A program made the position numbers and the translations under genes. Of a stretch of DNA of 64,000 bases, positions 34,792-44,170 are shown one piece after another (within the stretch, counting starts at the first letter, position 1; each line of letters begins with the position of its first letter). Source of the DNA: Hungatella sp. UBA5385 (lineage in GTDB: Bacteria; Bacillota; Clostridia; Lachnospirales; Lachnospiraceae). The notes beneath the pieces were generated by a model. That model had not been told where the DNA came from, did no database searches, and was given only the letters and a program-made list of their open reading frames with translations. The stretch covers positions 40,463 to 104,462 of the forward strand of contig DHOR01000047.1 in NCBI GenBank assembly GCA_002409995.1. The letters run 5' to 3'.

Positions 34792-35274
34792 TTATGTAAA
34801 CTTCTCGCGGCTTCGTTCCACGTCACCTTCATATGCCTCATTAAGCTTCTGCTGAACCAGCATATGGTACTCCAGCTCCTCTTCTGTAAAGGTCTTTAAC
34901 AACTGAAAGGTCAGCTTCTGGCATTCCAGGTTGAATTCTAAATGATCCCGGTAAACCATCTGCCCGCTTTCTGTAAGATTTAAGTTGATCTGGCGGTTAT
35001 TATCCACATTCCGGGTCTGCACCACCCAGCCTTTGCCTCTTAACTTTCTTACAATCTGGGAACAGGCGCTGAGAGTCTTACCCAGTATCGCTGCAAGCTC
35101 AGTAATAGTCACATTGGGCTGCTTGCCAATTAAATGTATAATGTGAGCTTCTGACTGATAAAGAATATTCTCACCATAGTGATGGGGAAGCGAATCATAT
35201 TCATACATTAGGCTATAAGCCCTGTCCTGTTCTTTCCAAATTTGTGTTAATAATTCTTCCCGCCTGTCGCTCAT
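34792..35274 (-). CDS. MarR family transcriptional regulator
   Basis: A 160-residue winged-helix regulator. The HTH is ITELAAILGKTLSACSQIVR (about 59-78) and the wing is WVVQTRNVDNNRQINLNLT, the canonical MarR shape. It is divergent from a nitroreductase gene across a 238-bp region rich in GTAC-containing palindromes, so it likely represses that gene and itself in response to a redox-active or phenolic signal. The ribosome binding site is weak. It belongs to the accessory block between spoIVB and recN. Confidence 0.88.
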   Translation of the reverse strand: MSDRREELLTQIWKEQDRAYSLMYEYDSLPHHYGENILYQSEAHIIHLIGKQPNVTITELAAILGKTLSACSQIVRKLRGKGWVVQTRNVDNNRQINLNLTESGQMVYRDHLEFNLECQKLTFQLLKTFTEEELEYHMLVQQKLNEAYEGDVERSREKFT

Positions 35275-35419
35275 CTTTCGAATCTCTCTTTCTAAAAAAT
35301 TAGTATGAAAATACCTCTAGTATTCTTTGAACCGGGCACGCTTCACTATCAGAATTTACTGTTGAAAGTAGTTTTCTATAATCTTCAAATGTCATTTTTC
35401 TACCTCGGTACGGTAATTT

Positions 35420-35473
35420 GTACTAAGTACGTATTTTTTGCGTACTTGATTTCTGCATTGGATATAGTATAAT
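35420..35473 (+). promoter_or_regulatory. Nitroreductase promoter with palindromic operators
   Basis: -35 TTGATT (35446-35451), 16-bp spacer, -10 TATAAT (35468-35473). Two palindromes lie over and just upstream of the -35: GTACTAAGTAC (35420-35430) and AAGTACG-N9-CGTACTT (35425-35447). The placement suits repression by the divergent MarR protein. Confidence 0.6.
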
Positions 35474-35512
35474 TTACATACTTATTTATGTCAAGACGAG
35501 GAGGTTTAGACA

Positions 35513-36046
35513 ATGGAAACTTTAAACGCAATATTTAACCGAAAATCAATCAGGACCTATACTGGTAAGAAAATCTCAGAGGATAAGCTAAAGAAGATTT
35601 TAAAAGCGGCAAAAGCAGCACCTGTTGGCATGGGGAAATATGATACCGTACATATCACGGTAATTGAAAACCCGGAATTGCTAAAAGAAATTGATATAAA
35701 CACCGCCAATATTTTTGGAATCCCTGATATCCATCCACTTTACGGAGCGCCCACCTTAGTTGTTGTTTCCGTAAAGCCAGAGGGAAAAACACCGAACAAT
35801 ACGGAGTATTCAAATGCTGCAATTATCACACATAATATGGCTCTTGCTTCGGTAGATTCCGGCATAGGCGGCTGCCATATTTGGGGAGCAGTCATGGCAT
35901 TGAATGAGAATCAGAATTTAGTGAAGCAACTGAATTTACCAGACGGGTTTGTCCCTTGCTGTGGCATAACATTGGGTGAAACACAAGAACAATATACCCC
36001 ACAAGATATTCCAGAAAACCGTGTGGGAACAAATTTTATAAAATAG
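35513..36046 (+). CDS. Nitroreductase family protein
   Basis: A 177-residue flavin-dependent oxidoreductase of the nitroreductase family. The N-terminal NRKSIRTYTGKKISEDKL motif (FMN phosphate contacts) and C-terminal CCGITLGET block are typical. It would reduce quinones, nitro compounds or related electrophiles with NAD(P)H in the cytoplasm. AGGAGG lies upstream of the ATG. It is divergent from the MarR gene and ends at a strong terminator, so it is a single-gene unit under that regulator. Confidence 0.9.
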   Translation: METLNAIFNRKSIRTYTGKKISEDKLKKILKAAKAAPVGMGKYDTVHITVIENPELLKEIDINTANIFGIPDIHPLYGAPTLVVVSVKPEGKTPNNTEYSNAAIITHNMALASVDSGIGGCHIWGAVMALNENQNLVKQLNLPDGFVPCCGITLGETQEQYTPQDIPENRVGTNFIK

Positions 36047-36056
36047 GAAACAACTT

Positions 36057-36098
36057 AAAGACGGTTTTGATAAATAACAATCAAAACCGTCTTTTTTT
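36057..36098 (+). terminator. Terminator of the nitroreductase gene
   Basis: Perfect 15-bp arms AAAGACGGTTTTGAT (36057-36071) and ATCAAAACCGTCTTT (36080-36094) followed by further T residues. It stands between convergent genes and may serve both. Confidence 0.9.
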
Positions 36099-36111
36099 TA
36101 AGCTCACATTT

Positions 36112-37068
36112 TTAAAATTTACATATATTTTCTGATTCTCCATGTAGGTAAGAAATTACATTCTGAAACTCAATCTCCGCCCTTCGCACCATTGCCTCCT
36201 TGGTCAGAAATGCAACATGAGGAGTCAATAAAACATTCTTTGCATGAAGCAGAGGGTACTCCTCAGGAATAGGTGGCTCCATATCAAACACATCAATGGC
36301 TGCGCCTGCAATCTGACTATTATTTAATGCCTCAGCCAGTGCCTCATTATCTACAATAGGACCTCTGGCACAATTGATCAGTATGCTTTCCGGTTTCATT
36401 CCTCCAATCTTTTCTCTGTCAAAGAAACCTCTTGTATCATCATTCAAAGGCAGATGCAGAGAAACAATATCACTATTTGCCAGAATCTGATCCATCTGTG
36501 CATATTGAATACCTGCTTCCTTCCATTCCTCCTTCTCATGGCGTGAATAAGCAAGAATTTCTGCGCCAAATGCCTTAAATAATTTTGCTGTTTTAAAACC
36601 AATTTGTCCGCACCCTATAATTCCCACTGTTTTTCCACATATTTCAATTCCTGTCAGCCCTTCTGAAGTCTTCCCTGAGCGTACTGCAGCATCGCCATCC
36701 AGAACCTTTCTCATAACACCAATTGCCATTCCAACTGCCAATTCCGCTACAGACTGATTGGAATATCCTGCGCAGTTCAATACATCAATATCCTTTTCTC
36801 TGCAGGCATTAAGACCTACATGGTCAATTCCTGTAAAAGCAACAGCAATCATCTTCAACTGATCACATTCTCTGATCACTTCATCGGGATAAGGATTGTT
36901 TGCAATCATAACAATATCCTGATTTTCTGATCTTTTTTTCAGTTCAGCCACATCTGTTGTCTTCTTATTATAATATGTGAATACATGACCTTCCTTCTTA
37001 AGACTCTTCTCAAATTCCTCGATCATTTCAACAGGTACGCCAATTGGCTCTAACAAACTGATGTTCAT
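36112..37068 (-). CDS. D-2-hydroxyacid dehydrogenase (NAD-dependent)
   Basis: A 318-residue dehydrogenase. The NAD-binding fold carries GIIGCGQIGFKTAKLFKAFG near residue 145, and the catalytic Arg (CARGPIVDN), Glu (MEPP) and His (LTPHVAF) of the family are all present. It reduces a 2-keto acid to a D-2-hydroxy acid or the reverse; hydroxypyruvate/D-glycerate, pyruvate/D-lactate and 3-phosphoglycerate are the known choices. GGAGG precedes the ATG. It follows the GH38 operon after a terminator. Because mannosylglycerate cleavage would yield D-glycerate, a glycerate role is possible but unproven. Confidence 0.88.
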   Translation of the reverse strand: MNISLLEPIGVPVEMIEEFEKSLKKEGHVFTYYNKKTTDVAELKKRSENQDIVMIANNPYPDEVIRECDQLKMIAVAFTGIDHVGLNACREKDIDVLNCAGYSNQSVAELAVGMAIGVMRKVLDGDAAVRSGKTSEGLTGIEICGKTVGIIGCGQIGFKTAKLFKAFGAEILAYSRHEKEEWKEAGIQYAQMDQILANSDIVSLHLPLNDDTRGFFDREKIGGMKPESILINCARGPIVDNEALAEALNNSQIAGAAIDVFDMEPPIPEEYPLLHAKNVLLTPHVAFLTKEAMVRRAEIEFQNVISYLHGESENICKF

Positions 37069-37240
37069 ACTATTTCCTCCATATATTAATTATTTAATTT
37101 TCTTATTTTTAATCAACCACAAGCTGTTTCAATTCTAGCATATTCTATATCATTATTCATTATATTTTTTTAATAATTCTTCCATGAATGTCTGTATTCC
37201 AATATAGCAATGGTTGCAATTATACCCGCATCCAAAAACT

Positions 37241-37286
37241 ATATAGGGAGCGATAATACTCATACAAGTATTACCGCTCCCTATAT
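37241..37286 (-). terminator. Terminator of the PTS/GH38 operon
   Basis: Twenty-base arms with one mismatch (37241-37260 and 37267-37286; core ATAGGGAGCG / CGCTCCCTAT), 3 bp past the GH38 stop codon. GTTTTTGG follows on the minus strand. Confidence 0.85.
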
Positions 37287-37289
37287 TTA

Positions 37290-39899
37290 TTAATAATATA
37301 ATTTCAGTGTCAAAGTATCATAAGCAGGTATTACAAATTCCTGATCAGAGCAGACCTCTTCAATGTAATTAATCTTTTCCACTTTTGAGAATTTGCTAAA
37401 GTCAGCTTTATCTACAGAAACCTCTTCTTCTGTCGGATTTTTTATCCTTAATATAACTGCATCTGCGTAAAGAGACGGAGCGATGCTGCTGAACAGAATG
37501 GAGGAATCTAGTTCCAGCAAGGAAAATGTAGAGGGTGACTTCGTCGTATTCTCCCGCACCTGAATTTTATTATCCAGCCGATAAATGAATTTATTAAGTG
37601 TCTGTAACTGATAGCTGATATGCTCCAGCGTATAATCCTCCCAAACCTTAGCAGTCTTATACCCATCAAACTTACCTTCAGCCACACGCACAGCGAATTC
37701 AAATTCATTGATCCCCAGCTGCTCTACCATGGGAGTCTCAATCATTTCATGTCCCTGACGGGTCGTATCTCCTGAAGGACGCCCTGGCCGATAGAGTAGA
37801 TTTTCTTTGCCCAACTGACTTGTGGTTGAAAACAAGGTTAGATATAGACTATCATCTCTAAACTGATACTCTTTCATGCCTTTGGAAAAAGCAGTGAAGC
37901 AATAATCATCACTTTCTACAGAAACCGATCCGTCATAGACGTCCAGATCAATGGGGATCTCTACATACTTTTCCTTCCAATTTTCCGGGATTTCCCGCAG
38001 TACTTTCCTTTTTATATATCCAAAGGGCAAGGAGGCAATGGTTTCCTCTGCAACCATATCCGTGTTTATTTTCACACGTAAACGATGGCTATAGATCTGA
38101 TTATCCACCTTACACTTTACTTCTATCCGATCCACATCCTTGATCAAAGAAATTCTTAATTCTATGATCAATACACCTTGATCTCCCTGAATAGACAAGC
38201 GATCCTTCAATGTGGCAGGCAAAGCAATTTCCCCCCCTAAGATCATTTCTTCCATAAATGATGTTTTCCTGACTTCACAAGAAGATAAGGAGAATTGGAT
38301 TGGATGATCTCCTTTTAATGGAGAGAAATCATAGGTATCCCCATCGTTTCCACAGTCTTCAAATAGAATAAAATTCTTTATTTTTTTACCGAACCCAGTG
38401 GTAAGCGTAAGTTCCTCATTGCTAAATTCAACCGAATAATACTTGTTAGAAATGGTCGAATCCCCCTTTACTTCCAGTTCCTCTGCGATATGGTCTCCCT
38501 TTTCTTCAAACTGGAACACTTGATAGCCCATAGCAGGCAGATCCATGCTGCACAGAAGGGTTATTTTATAGTATTCTGGCTCTACATAATACCGTTCCCC
38601 TTCTGAGGTTACGATTCTTACGTGATCCCTGGAAGGATAATACTTCGTATCGAGTATCATGACATCCTGGCAGCCCACCATATGAATGTGCTTTGATGAG
38701 GCAACGATCTGAACTTTTTTATAACCAGAATATGCAACAGGCAATGTATTAAATACGAGTATTTCATTTTTCTCTAATCCGATTTTCTCTGACAATCGTT
38801 TCGTAATCATGTTTTCAATGCCGTCAGCAATCTCTTCCGCCTCTTTCATCCGGTGCAGAATATCTACTGCAACATTATCAGATACACAGCCGCCCATACC
38901 ATCATGTGCATGGGTTTCAAGCATCTTCTTCCATGCCTTATGCAATAATTTTTCACTGATTGTAATTTGATTTGCTTTGGCGATTGCCATAAGCGGTTCA
39001 ATTCGATGAAGCATCTTTTGCTCCAGAATAAAGTTAATCCGTTTTATATCATATCGAATGGAGCCAAGTGTTTTGTGTACCCTTGACAAACAAGGTTCTC
39101 TAAATTCTCCCTCATAAGTCTCAAGACCCTGCTGCTTATGTAAGTATTCCATAAACCTCTCATAAGAACTGAGCACAAACTGATCATCGGTTTTCTCACT
39201 GATTGATTCCAGTTTATCTGATAAATCTCTGATGATATCCAGTTGATCCTCTCCAATTGGAACAAGGACTTCTGACAGTTTGCTTTTTGACTTTAACAGC
39301 TCTGTTAATGGAAGCAATTTATTATTGATGTATACCTGACTATCCTCTAAAAAAGCGGCAGCTCCATAGCCTTTTAACAGGTTTACAGCAAGAACTTCTC
39401 GATCAGACAGCCCTTTCCATACAAAGTAGGGAGAGCTGACCTGAGTGTCAAAATTGATTCCCCGAAAGAAAATCACACTGTCTATACCACAATTTTTTAA
39501 AATCGTAGGCAGTTGAGCATTAAAGCCAAAGGTGTCCGGCAGATAGCCTATATTCATATAACCACCGTATTTTTTACAATCCCGGATACCCAGAATCAAA
39601 TTACGGATTATGGACTCACCATTTACTAGAAACGCATCCGTCTGAGTGTACCAGGGTCCAATTGAAAGACGTCCCTCTTTAACGAATTTTCTTATCTGAT
39701 CCAGCCGTTCAGGACGTATTTCAACGTATTCTTCAATAATTGATGACTGTCCGTCAAGACAGAACATCGCCTCTTGATTCCTCTCAAGTTCATCCAATGC
39801 TTCTGTGAAAGAATTATCACTCAACACCAAAGCATCTGCAGTTGTAAAATACCATTCTCTATCCCAATGGGTATGATTAACGATATGTACTTTAGCCAT
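37290..39899 (-). CDS. GH38 alpha-mannosidase, mannosylglycerate hydrolase-like
   Basis: An 869-residue GH38 enzyme, close in length and opening sequence to E. coli MngB (877 residues), which cleaves 2-O-(6-phospho-alpha-mannosyl)-D-glycerate. Metal-ligand residues His11 and Asp13 lie in HTHWDREW, the likely nucleophile Asp122 in YLPDTFGF, and the downstream HAHDGMGG motif also belongs to the zinc site. No signal peptide, so it acts on a substrate already imported and probably phosphorylated by the PTS. Last gene of the operon, 13 bp after the EIIC gene. The MngB-like function is inferred from sequence and from the PTS partner; a different phosphorylated mannoside cannot be excluded. Confidence 0.85.
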   Translation of the reverse strand: MAKVHIVNHTHWDREWYFTTADALVLSDNSFTEALDELERNQEAMFCLDGQSSIIEEYVEIRPERLDQIRKFVKEGRLSIGPWYTQTDAFLVNGESIIRNLILGIRDCKKYGGYMNIGYLPDTFGFNAQLPTILKNCGIDSVIFFRGINFDTQVSSPYFVWKGLSDREVLAVNLLKGYGAAAFLEDSQVYINNKLLPLTELLKSKSKLSEVLVPIGEDQLDIIRDLSDKLESISEKTDDQFVLSSYERFMEYLHKQQGLETYEGEFREPCLSRVHKTLGSIRYDIKRINFILEQKMLHRIEPLMAIAKANQITISEKLLHKAWKKMLETHAHDGMGGCVSDNVAVDILHRMKEAEEIADGIENMITKRLSEKIGLEKNEILVFNTLPVAYSGYKKVQIVASSKHIHMVGCQDVMILDTKYYPSRDHVRIVTSEGERYYVEPEYYKITLLCSMDLPAMGYQVFQFEEKGDHIAEELEVKGDSTISNKYYSVEFSNEELTLTTGFGKKIKNFILFEDCGNDGDTYDFSPLKGDHPIQFSLSSCEVRKTSFMEEMILGGEIALPATLKDRLSIQGDQGVLIIELRISLIKDVDRIEVKCKVDNQIYSHRLRVKINTDMVAEETIASLPFGYIKRKVLREIPENWKEKYVEIPIDLDVYDGSVSVESDDYCFTAFSKGMKEYQFRDDSLYLTLFSTTSQLGKENLLYRPGRPSGDTTRQGHEMIETPMVEQLGINEFEFAVRVAEGKFDGYKTAKVWEDYTLEHISYQLQTLNKFIYRLDNKIQVRENTTKSPSTFSLLELDSSILFSSIAPSLYADAVILRIKNPTEEEVSVDKADFSKFSKVEKINYIEEVCSDQEFVIPAYDTLTLKLYY

Positions 39900-39912
39900 T
39901 TATACTCTCCTC

Positions 39913-41166
39913 TTATTCATTTGAATCAACCTTCAAAACACCTTTTTTTATCTCACTATTTCTCAGGAAAATAACCAGCAGCGCCGTAACAACAGAACCG
40001 ATGAGGATTCCCAATAAATAGGTTGGAAATCTGGTAATGAGAGGCCATACCCAGACTGCAGATTCAGGAAACCATTGCACAGCTCCCATTAAAACTGCAC
40101 TTGTAGAGCCAACAACTGCTCCGATCATATAAGATGGAATGGCAATTTTAGGTCTTTCCAGTGCAAATGGAATGGCTCCTTCTGAAATACCCATAAATGC
40201 AAGAAAGATTGCGGTTTTCCCCTGTGGATAGAACTGTTTATCAAAAACTCTGCGTCCAACGATGTATTTATCAATAATAGTAGCAAGACCTAACCCGATG
40301 GAAGGGATTACGATAGCGATACAGCGTGCTGTAATAGGCAGAAGCCGGTCTGTGGTCAGCGGCAGAGCAACAAAACCAGCCGCTTTGTTAATTGGCCCGC
40401 CAAGGTCGATGGCTGTAGTTAAGGATAGAACAACTGCATATACTATTTCACCTGATTTGCCAGCAGACATTAACACTTCTCTCATCAGATGATTGATAAA
40501 TCCACCAATAGGAGTCACAATATATCTCATACCAATCATAACAATAAGGGCACCTAAAATTGGTATTAAAAAAGTTGTTTTAAAGGCTAACCAGTTCTGT
40601 GACATCTTAATATTCTTATTCAGCCATTTAATGCTGTATCCAGCGACAAAGGCAATGATAAATGCGCCTATAAAACCAGAGGCTACCGGGGATTCGGGTG
40701 TCCAAATACCTTCTATAAGATTTAATATTGCAGTTGGCTTTGTAGCGATTAATCCACCGATAAATCCAGCAGGAAATGCCAGCTTACCAGCGATTGAATT
40801 TGCAGTAAATGCTGCAAACATCGGAATCGCAAATCCGAATAAGGTACCTCCAAAGCTCTCCGTCAAATAAGCAGCTTTTAATAAATTAAGATTAAATCCT
40901 GTAAATACTCCCGAATTAATCGCATCTAAAACTCCTATGGAGGGATCTACTTTTAAAAATACATATAATACCAGTTGTGAAAATGCCAGAATCAAACCTC
41001 CCATAATTAGAAATGGAATCATGTTTGAAATACCTGTCATCATATGCTTTTGCAGCTCTTTCATCAAACCGCCTTTATCATTTGAAGATGTATTCTGCGA
41101 TTTATTAACAGCTTTGTTTACTTCCGGATTTCCTTGTGTTATTGCTTCTCTTCTCTTTATGGCCAT
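39913..41166 (-). CDS. PTS fructose/mannosylglycerate-type EIIC
   Basis: A 417-residue membrane permease of the fructose-type PTS family, with about eight to ten helices after a short basic N-terminus. Motifs such as DLGGPINKAAGF and GAIPFALERP near the substrate site are hallmark EIIC blocks. It brings the sugar in while it is phosphorylated through EIIB. In E. coli the same family member MngA is a single EIIABC chain; here the domains are separate genes. It lies 49 bp after EIIB and 13 bp before GH38. Confidence 0.92.
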   Translation of the reverse strand: MAIKRREAITQGNPEVNKAVNKSQNTSSNDKGGLMKELQKHMMTGISNMIPFLIMGGLILAFSQLVLYVFLKVDPSIGVLDAINSGVFTGFNLNLLKAAYLTESFGGTLFGFAIPMFAAFTANSIAGKLAFPAGFIGGLIATKPTAILNLIEGIWTPESPVASGFIGAFIIAFVAGYSIKWLNKNIKMSQNWLAFKTTFLIPILGALIVMIGMRYIVTPIGGFINHLMREVLMSAGKSGEIVYAVVLSLTTAIDLGGPINKAAGFVALPLTTDRLLPITARCIAIVIPSIGLGLATIIDKYIVGRRVFDKQFYPQGKTAIFLAFMGISEGAIPFALERPKIAIPSYMIGAVVGSTSAVLMGAVQWFPESAVWVWPLITRFPTYLLGILIGSVVTALLVIFLRNSEIKKGVLKVDSNE

Positions 41167-41215
41167 TTTTATTTCCTCCTTTATTTTCCTCCAAATAAGA
41201 ACAAGGTTATATACT

Positions 41216-41527
41216 TCAAATCATCGATTCTATTTCGGTTATAATGCCTTTTGCATCCTTGATGACATCTTGAAGATCCACTTCAAATATTTCATAAGCA
41301 TCAAATCGCTCATTGTTAATAGGCGTAACCGCAATTGCCTGAATGATAATCTTTGCCTCTGCGATATCTTTGGCTGTTAATTCATTTTGGATGCCATCTG
41401 CCCCCTGAGTTTCAACCTTCACTTCGTAACCCAATTCCTTTGCCCCATCCTCAATAGCCTGAGCCGCCATAAATGTGTGTGCAAGACCCATTGGACATGC
41501 ACAGATTGCTACTAACTTTTTACTCAT
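41216..41527 (-). CDS. PTS fructose-type EIIB
   Basis: A 103-residue stand-alone EIIB. The phospho-accepting cysteine is Cys11 in CPMGLAHTFMAA, a variant of the usual CPTGIAHT. It passes phosphate from EIIA to the sugar held by EIIC in the cytoplasm. AGGAGG lies 8 bp before the ATG. Second of the three PTS genes in the operon. Confidence 0.93.
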   Translation of the reverse strand: MSKKLVAICACPMGLAHTFMAAQAIEDGAKELGYEVKVETQGADGIQNELTAKDIAEAKIIIQAIAVTPINNERFDAYEIFEVDLQDVIKDAKGIITEIESMI

Positions 41528-41551
41528 TTTTAAATCCTCCTGATTTTATAA

Positions 41552-42007
41552 TTATGAATTAATTGAAAATTCTTTAAATAATTCCATGATCTCTTCTGGT
41601 GTATTGGAGCAGAGCAGATTTTCCTTAAATTCTTTATTCACCAGTTTTCTGGTTAAATTGCTTAAAACTTTTAAATGAATATTATCTGCATTCTCTTTTG
41701 GTACCAGCAAAGCAATTGCAATATAAACGGGACCATCATCGAAGGATTCCCACTGAATCGGAATTTCACTTTTTACTACCATAACAGAAACACGGTTTAC
41801 ACTGGAACTTTTTGCATGGGGAATGGCGATTCCCTCACCCAGCCCTGTCATCCCCAGTGCCTCCCTTTCCATAAAACTATTCATAAGTTCTTCATTATTA
41901 TCGGAGAGTCCAAGTTCAACCGCCTTTTCCACAATCAATTGAATGACTTCTTTTTTGAATGACATTCCATCGTTTATAAAAATCTGTTCTTTTGATAAAA
42001 TACCCAT
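41552..42007 (-). CDS. PTS fructose-type EIIA
   Basis: A 151-residue EIIA (PTS_EIIA_2 type). The active His64 lies in GEGIAIPHAKSS. It receives phosphate from HPr. I start at the ATG at 42007 because AAAGGAG lies 8 bp upstream; a longer frame upstream overlaps the end of the regulator gene and has no ribosome binding site. It follows the regulator by 31 bp and precedes EIIB by 24 bp. Confidence 0.92.
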   Translation of the reverse strand: MGILSKEQIFINDGMSFKKEVIQLIVEKAVELGLSDNNEELMNSFMEREALGMTGLGEGIAIPHAKSSSVNRVSVMVVKSEIPIQWESFDDGPVYIAIALLVPKENADNIHLKVLSNLTRKLVNKEFKENLLCSNTPEEIMELFKEFSINS

Positions 42008-42038
42008 CGTAAATCTCCTTTCTTTAAAATATTTCTCT

Positions 42039-43868
42039 TTAAAATATTTTTTTGAATGACTCAAAACTCTTATTGGCTATGAGATAATTCACATTAGACA
42101 CATCTTTAATGATTCTATACAGATGTCTAAAAACGTTGTTTTTCTCTGCATCGTTGGCATTTAGTCCAGTCAGAAATACGATCTGTACTTTTTCCTTATC
42201 CCAGGTAATGGTTTTTTCTAAAATCCCAATGCCAATTACAGATTTTTGGTCATTTTCAATAATGGCATGGGGGATGGCAATTAAATTACCAATATCAGTG
42301 GATGATATCTTCTCACGTTCCATTATTTTATCTATGGTAGCCTGGTGAAAGAAACCCAGGGAAACCATTCTTTTGGACATCTCGCATAAGGTATCCTGCT
42401 TATTTTTTGTATTCAATCGAAAAAATGCTCGTTTATCAAAATATTGGAACAGCATCGTATCTTCCGGATCATCAATCACCTGTTTAATGTGGCTAAATGT
42501 ATCCTCATCTAAAAATTGCTTTATTACAATCAAGGGTTTTGTGACCTTAGTTTCATCCAAAGCAACCGTTGAGATAATCAAATCAATATCTTGATTCATA
42601 ACAACTTCTAAGTAATACAAAGGATAAATTCCTACAACCTCCAATTGGGGGAACCTCTCTTTTATCTGCTCTCTGATCAATTGTGAGGTAGCAATGCCAT
42701 AGTTGCACAGGATGATTACCCGTTTGACTTTTTTCTGTTTATGATCGCTTAATGCAAAATAAAGTGCCAGGTATCCCAGCTCATCCTCAGGTACCTTTAT
42801 ATGAAAGCGCTCTTCAATCAACTTTCCAAAGGTAATTGCATAATTCATCTCCAATATATAATTGGCTTTAATGTCCTGGAGAAGACCATTCTTACTATAG
42901 TGTTTATGGTTCAACCGGTTCATCATCAGGTTCAAGTGCAGAATCAATGATTCACGAACCGAATCCTGAATGATTAATTTGCTGTAAATACGCTGCATTT
43001 TGTTCAGAGATTCCACTACAAATTCACTGATATCCTCCTGCAGCAAAGACTGGCTGTCATTTAAAATGCTATTGATAATATCATAATACATAGATAAATA
43101 GCAAACCTCAGATAGGGGAATCAATATGTTTATTCTTACTGCAATATCTTGAAGCAACTGCTGTATCAGATTTTCTTCCTCTACGTATTCAAGTGAATCC
43201 AGAAGACAATTTTGCTTGCAGCGAGAAATAATCAGCGTAATTCTCATCATCAAATCTGACACATCATCATCTGCAATGATGATCTTATGTGTATACAGAA
43301 AATCGATGGTTGCATCTCTTATGGTTTGAAATTCTTCTTCACTGATGTTTTCAATCAAACAGCATAGCTGGTCATAATTATTTTTAATAAAGGAACAGTC
43401 AATCATCAAATCCCGGATATTTAATTCATCACCTGCTACAGACACTCCATAGTAAGGCTTAGAGATTAAGGATAAATTGTATAATGCCAGATATTTTTTA
43501 ACTTCTGGAATCAATTTATTGAGTGTTGATGTTGAATACGACAGGATTTCTCCTATTTCTTCAATGGTTATGTATTCTTTTGAGAGCAGATACCTTGTGA
43601 TATCCTTAATTCTTCTATCATAATCATCTGAGGATAAGTTGGTAATTAACTCTTCCACTACCTTCATATTTCCTTGTAGTACAAACCCATATCCTCTCAT
43701 AGAAATAATTTCCACATCGTATTTCTCTAAGTATTGATTGATTAATTCCACATAGCGCTGAATTGTTTTTGTGGACAGATCCAGACGAGAAGATATCTGT
43801 TCACTGCTCATAACCTCCTTCGTTTGGGTTAGCAGTTGTAGCAATTCACATTGTTTTTTTGTCAGCAT
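42039..43868 (-). CDS. PRD-containing transcriptional regulator (BglG/MtlR type) with EIIB and EIIA domains
   Basis: A 609-residue multidomain regulator. An N-terminal winged HTH (SSEQISSRLDLSTKTIQRYV) and a second HTH are followed by two PTS regulation domains (about 170-380), a GatB-like EIIB domain with its Cys (VIILCNYGIATSQL, about 395) and an EIIA domain at the end with the His of GNLIAIPHAIIE. The PTS would phosphorylate it and so tie operon expression to substrate uptake. It is a DNA-binding activator rather than an RNA antiterminator because it has HTH domains. First gene of the PTS/GH38 operon; its start is at 43868. Confidence 0.9.
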   Translation of the reverse strand: MLTKKQCELLQLLTQTKEVMSSEQISSRLDLSTKTIQRYVELINQYLEKYDVEIISMRGYGFVLQGNMKVVEELITNLSSDDYDRRIKDITRYLLSKEYITIEEIGEILSYSTSTLNKLIPEVKKYLALYNLSLISKPYYGVSVAGDELNIRDLMIDCSFIKNNYDQLCCLIENISEEEFQTIRDATIDFLYTHKIIIADDDVSDLMMRITLIISRCKQNCLLDSLEYVEEENLIQQLLQDIAVRINILIPLSEVCYLSMYYDIINSILNDSQSLLQEDISEFVVESLNKMQRIYSKLIIQDSVRESLILHLNLMMNRLNHKHYSKNGLLQDIKANYILEMNYAITFGKLIEERFHIKVPEDELGYLALYFALSDHKQKKVKRVIILCNYGIATSQLIREQIKERFPQLEVVGIYPLYYLEVVMNQDIDLIISTVALDETKVTKPLIVIKQFLDEDTFSHIKQVIDDPEDTMLFQYFDKRAFFRLNTKNKQDTLCEMSKRMVSLGFFHQATIDKIMEREKISSTDIGNLIAIPHAIIENDQKSVIGIGILEKTITWDKEKVQIVFLTGLNANDAEKNNVFRHLYRIIKDVSNVNYLIANKSFESFKKIF

Positions 43869-44110
43869 AAAATCACCGCCTATTTTTATTTTTCATTCGT
43901 TCTGTAAACCCTACAATAGACTTAACTTGTTTTTTGACTATTTTGTTTATTTTGTTGGTTTTCAATTACTATATTAGCTTAATTTCAGTTATATTTCATT
44001 GTAATAAATGTCTATTGCAAAGGACTTTGTATAAAAGTGATAATTTATTGACCAGGGAGTGTTAACGGAGATGTTTAGATGAATATTTTAAAAAGACGTG
44101 CGCAAGAAAA
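43869..44110. other. AT-rich promoter region of the PTS/GH38 operon
   Basis: No gene. CAATAGAC (43914-43921) and its complement GTCTATTG (44010-44017) lie about 90 bp apart as an inverted pair, a possible site for the PRD regulator with looping. No convincing consensus promoter was seen by eye. Confidence 0.35.
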
Positions 44111-44154
44111 AATTGAAATGAGCTCTGTTTTTTTTAACAGAACTCATTTCAATT
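44111..44154 (-). terminator. Terminator of the nusB-recN operon
   Basis: Arms starting AATTGAAATGAG (44111-44122) and ending CTCATTTCAATT (44143-44154), with an inner CTGTT/AACAG extension, 16 bp past the recN stop codon. The minus-strand tail is TTTTTTC. It closes the operon, so recN transcription no longer reaches spoIVB. Confidence 0.88.
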
Positions 44155-44170
44155 ATTATTTTAAGTTTAG

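Noticed and set aside
40262..40870. Plus-strand open frames opposite the EIIC gene that look hydrophobic
   Set aside because: They mirror the membrane segments of the true EIIC gene on the other strand and lack starts with ribosome binding sites.
34560..44154. Genomic island with integrase between spoIVB and recN
   Set aside because: No integrase, att-like repeat or phage gene in the block; only metabolic genes. Retained as an insertion relative to the usual gene order, not as a mobile island.
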